This document shows positions 1 through 9,881 of a DNA stretch of 64,000 bases, piece by piece. Below the pieces are notes generated by a model that had not been told where the DNA came from, did no database searches, and saw only the letters and a program-made list of their open reading frames with translations. Both the position numbers and the translations under genes were made by a program. Source of the DNA: Papaver somniferum (lineage: Eukaryota > Streptophyta > Magnoliopsida > Ranunculales > Papaveraceae); contig NC_039368.1 of assembly GCF_003573695.1 (NCBI RefSeq), positions 77,452,374 through 77,516,373 on the forward strand, written 5' to 3'. Every line of letters starts with the position of its first letter. Positions within the stretch are counted from its first letter, which is position 1.

Positions 1-14
1 AAGAGACACATCCT

Positions 15-908
15 ATGATTCTGACTAATGATGCTGTTGTGATTTCTTCTGATGAGAAAACTAAAAGTCCTTTCTCGGCTTTTACAGATTATGACAAAAC
101 TGGGTCAATCACATCTGAAACAGATCAAGATGATGGAAGTTTGCCTAACTACATCAAGTTAGAAGAAGATGAGAAACCAGCTTCTAGATCTACTGATAAT
201 CAAACGAAATCTTGTCCAAAGGAAACTTTGAATCGATTCCGTGTTGACTCTAAGGAATACAACTTTCAGTCACTTGACAGGAAACTTATACTTCTTCAAC
301 ATATGGTGGTAAAATTTTTGAAAGAAGTTTCTTGTATTAAAAAACTGAAAAATTATTCCTCAGTAGAAATACAGATTATACTACATCCCAATAAGATCAA
401 CTCAAAGGAGTCAGAGGAAAGAGTTGATAATCTCTTCTGGAAAAAGGTTCCTCCGCACCCATATAGAAACGGTTATGGTTTTGATGAGGAACGACTTCAA
501 AAGGAAGGGAAAGAGCGAATCTCTGCCAAAATAAACAATCAGAAATTTTCGATAGTTGTTTCAGATGATCACACTAATGTGAATAATAAGGAAGTCCTTA
601 TAATGAGAAAATCTTATGAAAATATCATTGAAAGAATAAAGAGAGATCTAGCTATCTCCGAGAATCCTCACATTAGTACCTTTTCTCCACATGATCACAT
701 CTCTAGAGTTAGAAAAGATCATCATCTTAGGAGAAAATATCTTGGGCAGAAATTCCCTAAAAGAAACATGAACTATGTTTCTGATATTCACGGTAAGCTG
801 GAAAAAGCTTACTCCGTTGTATCATATGTTGTGCTTTCTCATCTTTTCGTGCTCATAATCTTTGATGGGAAAGGCACAATAAAACAAGAGCACAATTGGT
901 TCTTGTAA
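15..908 (+). CDS. gag-like ORF of a pol-less LTR element (partial)
   Basis: Open frame of 297 codons; the frame stays open to the window edge, so the true start may lie upstream. No domain is recognised with certainty. The product is acidic in its first 60 residues and basic and lysine/arginine-rich afterwards, with a helical stretch near residues 200-215 (ENIIERIKRDL). That stretch and the position before a small coiled-coil ORF resemble the gag-like ORF of the element at 39845-45529, where a comparable segment reads SIDRIQRTL. No zinc knuckle, protease, integrase or reverse transcriptase motif is present. The last 25 or so residues are hydrophobic and may be a read-through of former noncoding sequence. 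It lies upstream of a polypurine tract and LTR-A, so it belongs to the element whose 3' end is at 6318. The gag assignment is inference from context and weak similarity. Confidence 0.5.
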   Translation: MILTNDAVVISSDEKTKSPFSAFTDYDKTGSITSETDQDDGSLPNYIKLEEDEKPASRSTDNQTKSCPKETLNRFRVDSKEYNFQSLDRKLILLQHMVVKFLKEVSCIKKLKNYSSVEIQIILHPNKINSKESEERVDNLFWKKVPPHPYRNGYGFDEERLQKEGKERISAKINNQKFSIVVSDDHTNVNNKEVLIMRKSYENIIERIKRDLAISENPHISTFSPHDHISRVRKDHHLRRKYLGQKFPKRNMNYVSDIHGKLEKAYSVVSYVVLSHLFVLIIFDGKGTIKQEHNWFL

Positions 909-1178
909 AAGTATATGGGTTGCTGCGAATCCATGGTAGTTGAAAATGTTCATTTTTAACATGATTTTCCAAAATAGGTGATTATTTGGAATTTTCGGAT
1001 GTGTTTAATAAACCTTCCAACTAAGAAATCTCGGACTAAGGAAAGGTAATATATTGTCTCATATTTTCGGATTTTCCAAAGGTCTTTTGGTCTGAAATTA
1101 TCTCTTTTAATAGGAGAAACTTTTTCTTATCTGTATTCGAAACCCTGAGGAATCTTTTATATTCTATTATAACCGATC

Positions 1179-1628
1179 ATGCCTCCAGTAACTCGCAGTG
1201 TCTCAAAGACTAATAAGGAGGAAGCTCAAAAGGTTAAGGATTGTCAAGGAATCAATATAGAGAGAAAGAAGAAAGGCATTATGTCTGATTATGACTCCGA
1301 TAGTTATGTTGGATCACAAGATGAGTCATCTCTGTTGGCTTAAAACCTTCAAGATCCAACCAAAACCAAGTGGATTCGTTCTGATGGTATGATTGACTAT
1401 ATCCAAGGTTTTGAGGAACTGAGAACCAATCTCATTACAACTGTTCGAAATCAAGATTGGCTCAAGGACAAGATTGATGAAACAAAAGCTGATATAGCTG
1501 ATATGAGGATTCAAGTCGAAAGACTTGAAAAACAAGAAGTGGTTGCGGACAAGTCCCTTGAGACATGCTTTAAGAGTTTGAACACTGAAGAGACCTCGGT
1601 GAACAACAAGAGCACCACTAAAGATTAA
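1179..1628 (+). pseudogene. small coiled-coil accessory ORF, one nonsense codon
   Basis: A 150-codon frame starting ATG at 1179 (MPPVTRSVSK) and ending TAA at 1626-1628, broken by one in-frame TAA at 1341-1343. The N-terminal part is basic (ERKKKG), followed by an acidic serine-rich patch. The second half (codons about 75-125) is rich in L, I, K, E and D with heptad-like spacing, consistent with a coiled coil. It begins 271 bp after the gag-like ORF. The element at 39845-45529 has the same order and almost the same spacing (small ORF about 320 bp after gag), and a third, related ORF lies at 22931-23209. No database family is recognised. The shared architecture suggests an accessory protein or a detached gag tail; that role is inference. 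Confidence 0.45.
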
Positions 1629-3512
1629 GTGATGAGCTGTATTACTTAATCTAGTATAATAGACATCAATTTTTTGATTTCTTTCATTAATTGTATTGGT
1701 CTATTATGAATAAAATTATTTGATTAATTTTTCTTGTGATAGTTTTAGGTTTACATAGCCTGTGCTTAATTTCTTTTACCTTATTGCTATGTATGTTTAT
1801 GGGATATTTGATTTCGGTTTTACTACCTTAATATCTAATCTCATATATGGTGAACCCTCATGGTTTGGGTGACTTTTTGATTTAGCGGGATTAAGTTCTA
1901 TCCCTAGTAGGTAGGCTTTATCAAAGGATTATGAGGGGTTCTAATAGAAACAGTATGTGAAAAAGTCATAATATGTTGAATCGGTTTTGGTTTAGCATAA
2001 AAGCATATGTGTTTCGACGGTTTTCAAATTTTGCGCAATTGTTAAAACCGGTTTTTAACCTTTCTATGGTAAAGGTTGAGGTGTGTTGTTATTCTTTTGT
2101 TTATGCATAAGGATAACAACATGGTGATATTTAGATATCAATTCTCCCTGGACGAAGATGTTATCATATTGGAGAAGTGGATGCGAAATTTGAGGTAACA
2201 ATCTTGTTAGTTAATTGTTTTCATGTTTAAGAAAAGCCTGAGTTTATATTATATATATTTGTTGCTTTTGCTTAAGAAAATTTAGGTTTAATTGATATTT
2301 ATTCCATGATGTGTGTGTGGATGTGTGTTTCAATTGGTTCCTGTTAAGACAAACTATTGTTATCTTGCTTTATTGTATGGTATAAATCGTTTAGGCTTAC
2401 AAAATTTCGGTAAAATTGATGTCTGTGTGATTCAATTGGTTCCGATTAAGAAAAAATATTGTTATCTTGCTTTTGTATAGTTTAAATAGTTTAGTCTTAC
2501 AAAATTACGGTGCAATTGCGGTCCTTTTAATGTCTATGTTGTTTCAATTGCTTCCAGTTGAGTTGAATAATTATGCAAGTTGATTTATGTTGGTTTGTAT
2601 GAATTATTTATGGCTTAACGAAATAATATGTGTACGGGGTGAGTTGTTTAGTCCAATTCGATTCCGGATAAGAAACTAAGTTAATTCTGATCTTAGTTTG
2701 TCTTATCGAAGTGAGGTTTCGGTTATTCAAGTCTAATCGAATGCCTAAATAAGGAAATGCTAGTTAACTAACCTAGTATTTGGTTTGTTTAAAATTGAAA
2801 GGTCTAAGTTTATGGATAATTAGAACCTGATGAGAAAAATAGAGTCTATCTTTAGTTTGGTCTTATCGAATTAAGCGGTTGTTTTTGAACAATCGGTTTA
2901 GCAAAGGGACTAATGTGATTAGTTGTTTTTGGTTTGCTAAACTAAATGGGAAAAATTGTTTCGGGAAATTGTTTCCTTGGTAACATATCAAAATAAGACT
3001 ATTTGTAGTTTCGGTTTTGATATTGGTAATCAAAACATGATGTATGGAACCCTCGTGCCTAACTCTACAGGTTTGAAAGTCTATTCTGAGATTTGTAATA
3101 TTATTTTTCTGTTGTCCTTTATTTCTTAGTTTCTTTGTCATTTTTGTGACAAAAAGGGGGAGAAATATATGGAGTAAACAAGTGATACTGGCATTGATTT
3201 TATATTAATTGGTATCACTAAGGAAAAGTACATTTGTACTTGAATGTTTTATCTAACAAAAGAGTGAAAGCACAGACTAAGGGGGAGTAACATGTCATAT
3301 TGATTGGTATAACAAAGACGTGCAGATTGAATATCTACCTATCTTCCTTAGGGAGAGTATTAGCTTTGTTATTATAATGTCAACATCGGCATTTTCAAGG
3401 ATTGAATGTAAGCAGTTTTACTGTGCTGTTGAATTGGGAATCAAGTGGAGTGTAATGAATTCTTGTAATTTGTTTATCCATACGATGTAAGAGTTTTGTC
3501 ACTAAAATTGAC
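1629..3512 (+). other. 3' noncoding region of LTR element with tandem repeats and G-rich tracts
   Basis: There is no supportable ORF in this 1.9-kb stretch. Between about 2230 and 2570 a unit of roughly 110-120 bp is repeated imperfectly: 'ttcaattggttcc', then 'attgttatcttgctttt', then 'gtttag.cttacaaaatt' recur in the same order. Downstream, short polypurine-like tracts follow AAGGGGGAG or close variants near 3153 and 3279. They resemble the true polypurine tract next to LTR-A. ORFs on the opposite strand here show no recognisable domain and are treated as chance. Confidence 0.55.
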
Positions 3513-3523
3513 AAAGCGGGAGA
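3513..3523 (+). other. polypurine tract before LTR-A
   Basis: AAAGCGGGAGA lies directly before TGTTAGAGCA, the LTR start. The same context (tttgtcactaaaattgacaaag) precedes LTR-B at 14979, where the tract reads AAAGGGGGAGA. It would prime plus-strand DNA synthesis; one G to C change is present here. Confidence 0.75.
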
Positions 3524-3524
3524 T

Positions 3525-6318
3525 TGTTAGAGCATTGCTCGGTTGAACCCACCAAGCGTTGGTATGTCAAGTTTGGTTGTCATATTTTAGTGAATCAAAA
3601 CTCATGTTAAGAGTCGCTTGATTATGTACTAGAGTTAAACTTCGTATAGGTTAGCTTGAAAGCATTAGGATATGAGACATTACAAGTATTGCGAAGTCTT
3701 GAAGATGTGAAGAAGCAAGGATCTACAACGACAACAATCATCCTTCCACTTGAGGTTAGTGATATTTGACTTGAACTGTTTCATTCCCTAACGTATCTTT
3801 CAAGTCGTGCATATTGAAAACATAACTGCGAAGCATATATGAACTCTAGATAGACATAGTATTAAGGAATACAATACGAGGTTTATGGTTTAACCGTTAA
3901 ACTTTGTAGATAAGACATCGCCATAATCATTTGAATGCTATTGTGATTATGTATGGGTATGAGGTGAGGATTTTATCCTAGGGAACAATGTTTACATATG
4001 TTCTAAGGAAGTAAGTTCATAAACGTGTTTGTGGACCAAAAAGGAAATTTTCAGGAGTTATTGGTTTTGTTATTCATTGCATATCTTATGAACAACCAAT
4101 ATGTGTGATAGAGTATAACCGCTCACAACTTGTTTTATTCTTGGTAGAACTATTCACAAAATCCTGACTTTTGTATTGGTATAACTTTTACCAGTAAAAC
4201 CAATCTTAAGTAATCACCTTTGGTATGATCGGATTATGTCTGCCTTGGGGAAAGGGAATCGATCCTAGTAAGGTAAAGGGAACCGATCCTTGTAAGGGGT
4301 GCAGTACATCAAAAGGAACTGATCCTTGTATGGGGTGCATCAAGGTTTATAGCATAAAGGGGAACCGATCCTATGGACATGTGCAACACATATAAGTTAG
4401 ATACCATATATATGTGGGGAACCGATCCTAGTACCTAGTCAACCGAATCTTTGGGAAGCTAGTGTGACTATGCGTAGTACTCACATGGAGGTAGAACCAA
4501 AACTTGTTTTGGTAGAACCATAAACCCATGATTGTGATTGAATGTTGGTTTGATCAATCACATAGTTCTTGAAAGTCATATGAACCAATTCTAAACTTGT
4601 CTGGAAGAGTAGCAAATTGGTTTCAAGGTTGTATATGTGAAAGAGAACTTACAAAGTAAAGATGTCGACAAACTTTGAACACATGCTGTGAATGTTTATT
4701 TCTATAATTGTTCAAAGATATTCCTTAACGGCTAAGGGAAGAGAATCCCAGGATCGAAACATAAGTAAGTTAAGAATCTTTTAATTAAGGTTATTAATTT
4801 CACTTTGTAGGGACATTACAGAATTAGTAATGTGCATTTACTAATTATATTTTCCGAGAGATTTCTATTGTTATTTTTGGAGAGAGCATTTTCAGGAATT
4901 ATGGAAACCGAATTTGTGCTTTAATGAATATCTTGAGAATATTTTCGGTTTTGGAAATTCCTTGGTGTCCAAACTTCTTTGTCTATAAATACACGAAGTT
5001 TTCCTTTCTATCAAACTAATCCTTCGTAACAACAGACTTCCTCTTTTGTCTTTGTTACTGGTATAGTCGCCTATCGGAGAGGAGAGTAATCTAATTAGGT
5101 GAAATCTCTTACAGCCGCTCGTTTTAAAGTCTTCTTTAGGATTGAGAAGCTCTAGCACGACCCGATGGTGGGAAACTAGATAATTTTGGTTTATCTTTGT
5201 TTTCATTGATTTGATTGACTAACGGTGGTTGAAATCTGATTGCACCTAGTTTGTTTATTATTGAGAATCTTCTCTTCTGATATAAGATTCACTTAAACTA
5301 GTTCAGATTTTCGATAGGGATCTTTAGACTGTTGTTAGTTCTAAAGACGATCTTGTGATAATCCATTGTTAACAGACTCCGTTTTGTGCGTGATTGATTA
5401 CAAGAGATTCAAGTGATTGTGTGCAGGTTTTTATTGAAGATTTAAGAAGATTTGAATACAGAGAAGATATTGAAGATCTGACTTGGGTTTTATAATCTTT
5501 GGTGTGCACAATAATTGTTTGGGTAAAATAGGATCCAATTAATAATCGGTTTATCCTTGTGGTAGATTGGATTGATTAATTGAGTAGATCGGCATCAACA
5601 CGGTTCTTCGGATTAAAGGTGTTGTTGTCTTAATCTTAATCGATTACCTTTGGGTGATTGAACATAAGATAGATCTAGACCCGATGAAGGAGTTTATGTT
5701 AAGATAAACGGAAGAGCCTTTGTTCGACTTATATCACTTGGTTGAATAGAGTTGATACCAAACAGATTTCTTGTTCCTTTACTGTTTGGAATACGAACCA
5801 AAGGGATTTTTCCAAGTACGTGAATTATTCATAAGTCGGAGGCGTGGGAATACATACAGAACTAGGTGAACTATAGGGTTAGTTACTTGGTCTCAACTAT
5901 ACGAAGTTAAGTGTAATTTTTTGTAGCGGCTTAATCCTGAGAGTATCCAATTCAGGACTAGGTTCTGGGGTTTTTCTGCATTTGCGGTTTCCTCGTTAAC
6001 AAAATCTTGGTGTGTCATTTAATTTAATTATCCGCATTCTAATTGTTTTACTATAATTAAATTAAATTACACAAACGTTAATTCCTATTTACTTGATAAG
6101 CAATCCTATTGTGTTTGGTTAAGTCCGAACCTTTGTATCAAGTAAACATACTTCGTTGTTTTATTGTATCGATCTCGTATCCATAAACGATCACATGAAG
6201 TGTGAACCGATTAGTTTCATTGTCTCGACTCAGTCCATAGACAATCACTTTCGGAGAAAGGACTTATAGGTAGGAAAAGTTTTAGCTTGAGGTATATTTA
6301 GGTACCCTCGCCTTTTCA
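3525..6318 (+). repeat. LTR-A, 3' LTR of the leftmost LTR element (about 2.8 kb)
   Basis: Starts TGTTAGAGCA after the polypurine tract and ends near 6318 at ...CCTTTTCA, matching the TTTTCA ends of the other LTRs here. It contains five GGAACCGATCC-like copies between 4254 and 4428. Near 5925-6045 it carries the block shared by all large LTRs in the window (GTAGCGGCTTAAT ... TTTGCGGTTTCCTCGTTAAC ... TCCGCATT). A reverse-oriented, 5'-truncated copy lies at 26579-28738. No primer-binding site follows 6318, so this is a 3' LTR. The matching 5' LTR is outside the window. Confidence 0.75.
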
Positions 6319-6574
6319 GAACCTTTTCGTTTTCTTCTCCTTCTCCTTCATCTCTTCTGTTCGTGTACAAATAAGAAAAACCAAACACTCCTTCTTCTTC
6401 GACTCTTTTCATCACCATTTTGTGTTGGTTTTATCCATTGAACTCAGGATAAGCTCGTGTACGTTGGGTCAAGTACTGTTTTTGCTTTTATCAACGTTTT
6501 GGAATTCCACCATTAACAACTGTTCACGAACCAAGTAAGTTCCTCAACTCTTTCTTGAGACTTCATTTTCAACA
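6319..6574 (+). other. leader sequence upstream of split ORF
   Basis: A pyrimidine-rich stretch (many CTTCTTC and TTCTCC runs) without an ORF, followed by the ATG at 6575. No TGGTATCAGAGC-like primer site is visible. This leader therefore does not directly follow its own 5' LTR, or that LTR was displaced when the LTR-A element inserted. Confidence 0.4.
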
Positions 6575-6968
6575 ATGGCACATAGGAGAACTGGTCATAC
6601 TGGGAGTTCAAGTGGTCAAGTTGGGGATAATTCCTTCTACGACCCCAGTATATGTTCCAGGTTTATCAGCCCTGCTGCTCGTGTCCTCTATTTGGAGTAT
6701 AAGAACAAACAGCCAATTTTTGAAAGATACTATAATGAGTCAGAAATTATGGTACAAGGTTTAACTGATTTTTTTCAAAACTCACTCCCGGGGCATCATT
6801 CACAAACCATTAGGAACTGCTCGTATCGAGATGATTTCTCAGTTTTATGCTAATATTCATGATCCAGACCCTTCCAATTGCATGTTCAAGACTATGGTAT
6901 GAGGTATTACTTGCACTGTGGATCGTCATATTATTGCTTATCTGTTGAATTTAACTCATATTGGTAGT
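6575..6968 (+). pseudogene. N-terminal part of a 'putative plant transposon protein'-like ORF
   Basis: Begins MAHRRTGHTG. One frame is open to about 6853, but from about 6790 the recognisable sequence continues in another frame (ISQFYANIHDPDPSN, then GITCTVDRHIIAYLLN), so there is at least one frameshift, and a TGA interrupts the second part. The FYAN signature and the following helical stretch resemble the plant family usually annotated 'putative plant transposon protein' (Pfam PF20167). That family is common in plant LTR elements and has no proven enzymatic role. The frame runs through GTAGT, the target duplicated by the nested element at 6969-13141, and resumes without shift at 13147. Family assignment is from memory of motifs and not from a search. 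Confidence 0.6.
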
Positions 6969-8453
6969 TGATTAAATATTTTTTCGTGGTTGTAGTAATG
7001 AGGTTCAAACTCTCGGACTTGTGAAGGATAATTTTTTTAGAAAATAAATATATATACAAATGTATTGACAAATTGATAGAGAGTTACTGGGACTAAGGAC
7101 TCGGCCGTTTTTCATTTTCAAGTGGTTCAGAATTTAATTCTAGGCGATTATAGTTCAAAACAAAACAAATATTAACTCTAGTTTATTGCCAAGATAGATT
7201 TTATAAAATATTACTTGTATTTCTTAAGCATGGCATATCAAAAATCCCTAGGACTAAGCATACTCCATCAAATGAAATCACAAGTAATTAATTTAAAATC
7301 TTAATTCAATTAAAATTAGTGCAAAAAGTAAATAAAAGAATTAATGAAATTACCAGATGAATGAAACTCGACCTCCTCCGTCGTCCCAGTGTTGGGTTTA
7401 GCTCATCATGATAAAAACACGCTCAAAGTATTTATTTATTGCTCAAAGGGTTTTTACAAGGATAGAAATGGAGATGAAATAATAAAACAGTGGATGTGCG
7501 ACCCACAGAAAGCGTCCAAAATGAACGACACAGAAGAAGTGCTATTGTTGTTGTATCTCTAAGACCCACACCTACGACCCACGTTCGCGAGTCGTTTCAC
7601 TGTTTATAAACGATTGCTTCTGCTGGTCCGTTCTTCATGTTCTTCATCTTCATCACGAACAGCAGCAGCAGCAGAGAGAATTCGTGATTCTTCCTCTGCA
7701 GCTTCCTCTCTTCTCCTCCCAACTCTCGATACCCCTGGTAGTCGACCCAAGGAGCCTTTATATACTCACATGCACGCTGAAATCCCTCACAATAACTCCA
7801 AATAATTCTTCTTTACTCGGGCAGTGAAGAGAGAATATTTTGAGATATTTTCTTTCTCCACGCGTTTCCAGCTCTGATTCTTCCCTTTTTTAGACTTTAT
7901 ACGCATCAAACAATAGTTATAACTCTCCCAGATCATCTCAGCCATACGCAAACACAAGAAATCCCGTGAATAATTCTTCTCTGCACTTTCTCCCCTGTTT
8001 CCAGTTCGTGGCTTCCCTAGCCAATTCTAGACAAATTTAATCGACCACAACACTCGCAATAGATTTCTAAATGTCCCAGGAACAATACCACAAATTTTCA
8101 GCGATTTAATCTCCCTATAACACCTTCATTTTGTTGATTGAAAATCTTCCAGAGAGTAAAAATATTTTCCCGCAAAAAAGTTATTGAATTTGAGAAGAAG
8201 GAAGGGTGTCCCCCTATCCTGAACTGGGGTGCGAATAGAAGGTGTCCGACTGAGGTGCCCCTTAACCAATAGTGAGAGTCCGAATAACAATTGTCCTTTA
8301 AGGTTTCCCCGGGCAACTTTTCGAGCTGATTTTTCCAAAATTGTTTATTTCCAAAAAATACCTAAAAACACACAAAACACCATAATAAGGACAAAAACAA
8401 GTACTAATAATACGGACATTGAGGACAAATTAGACACAAAAATGTGTCTATCA
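6969..8453 (-). repeat. 3' LTR of the nested Gypsy-type element
   Basis: 1485 bp, paired with 11665-13141. It contains a minus-strand TATATAAAGG near 7755-7764 and a CAG/CTTC-rich microsatellite near 7635-7680. ORFs inside it on either strand are also present in the other LTR and show no domain. Confidence 0.92.
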
Positions 8454-8470
8454 AATACCCCCAAACTTAT
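8454..8470 (-). other. polypurine tract of the nested element
   Basis: On the minus strand this reads AAGTTTGGGGGTATT directly before the 3' LTR. TTTGGGGG tracts are typical in this position of plant Gypsy elements. Confidence 0.75.
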
Positions 8471-9881
8471 TATTTGCCAGTCCTCGAGCAAAACTAAAAA
8501 ATAAAACCGAGTTAATCTCGGGTGGGTTTAACAGAGGTGTACCCACAAAAACCATGACTTCTAATTGGTCACAAGTATCCAAAGAGCTATGAGGACATAC
8601 ATATTCTCAACCTATCTCCAAGTAACTAGAATGCCAGAGAAATTATTGGTGTCAGCTCTAAAGATGACTGAAGAAAAGGGGAGACACATCCGCACGACTG
8701 CTAGATAAAGAGATATCCGCTACACAGCTAGATAAACATTGTAAGATGCGTACGCTGCTTTACAGCTGGATAAGATTAGGAGAGAGATAAAGATGAGAGG
8801 GACATCTGCTACACAGCTGGACTAATTACGTGTGATGAGTTAAACCAGTGCTAGAAAGATCTTGTGCCAGATTGAAAGCAGACTAACAAAGCAACCAAAA
8901 TGCATCTTTCTTCGACTCTCTCACAGTGCTCAGTAGAAATAACGTCTTCTTCGGTCTTCAAATGTTGATGATAAACTCTCGAACCTCATAGAACCTTGAC
9001 AATTAACTCTTCTCTTCGATTTCTTGCTTGACTTATAAATTTCTTCTTCCCTATGGCCTTATTGAACAAAAAGAACGTAATGATGTTTTTATTTTATTTT
9101 TTTTCATTTTTTTTTAGTTTTGTTTTGTTTTTTTTTTTTTTACAAGACAAAAAATTACATGGCCATGAGAGAAGGACTTTAGAACTTGGATCTTCACAAC
9201 TTGTGATGTCTTGATATCATGAACTTCAACAACTTATATCATTTTCTCTTGTAACTTCTTGTAACTAAGTCTTCAACTTTGATTTTTGAATTATTCTTTT
9301 CTGTTGTTGCTTCTAAACCTTAAACGTCTTCAACTTTTTCATAAATTTTGATGTCACTCCGCTTGTTGATGATGATAAGTTTCTACTGAGAGAGAGTCGC
9401 AATCCAGTAACTAAGACTACATTGTGAGGTTGCTCTGTCTTTCTGGCATTTCCTTCTGACCTACTTGCCTTTCCATCATGGATGGTTAGGTCCATCACGG
9501 TTACCCTCTATAAGGAACAAGTTCTCTCCTGAATTTCAAGGATCTCAATGTCTTTTTCTCTAATGTCTCAATAGGTTGTTATCTCTAGCATTCCAATTTC
9601 TATCTTTTCGGTGAGAAACAATATGTAAACTTAGCTAACCGGGTACTATGTGACTCTAGAAGTTTCAAAAGTGCAACTAAAAAGTTCTTCCCCACCCCCA
9701 AACTTAAATCTAACATTGTCCTCGATTTTCTAAAGATAAAATTAAAAGCATGAACAATGAGAAACTGTTACTACTTGAAGAAAAAGAGTTAAGGAAAGAT
9801 ATTACCATGTTGCATGAGATTGGGTTACCTCCCAAGAAGTGCTAAGTTTAAAGTCTTCATCCAGACTTAGGAAAGGATTAG
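8471..9881 (-). other. noncoding part of the nested element
   Basis: Between the polypurine tract and the ORF end. Near 8680-8830 a short unit is repeated about four times: 'acacatccgcacgactgctagataaagagatatccgc' and variants containing GCTACACAGCTGG. A T-rich tract lies at 9085-9145. 'CCCCAAACTTA' motifs occur at both ends of the internal region (about 8459 and 9696). ORFs at 9313-9498 and similar show no domain and are treated as chance. Confidence 0.45.

Noticed and set aside
4892..5206. 104-codon minus ORF inside LTR-A
   Set aside because: A similar opposite-strand ORF occurs in LTR-A' (27700-27921), but it lies within LTR sequence, has no domain, and is explained by LTR conservation.
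7614..8504. Several ORFs of 60-90 codons on both strands in the left LTR of the nested element
   Set aside because: The same frames recur in the right LTR with frameshifts caused by single indels, so they are not maintained as coding.
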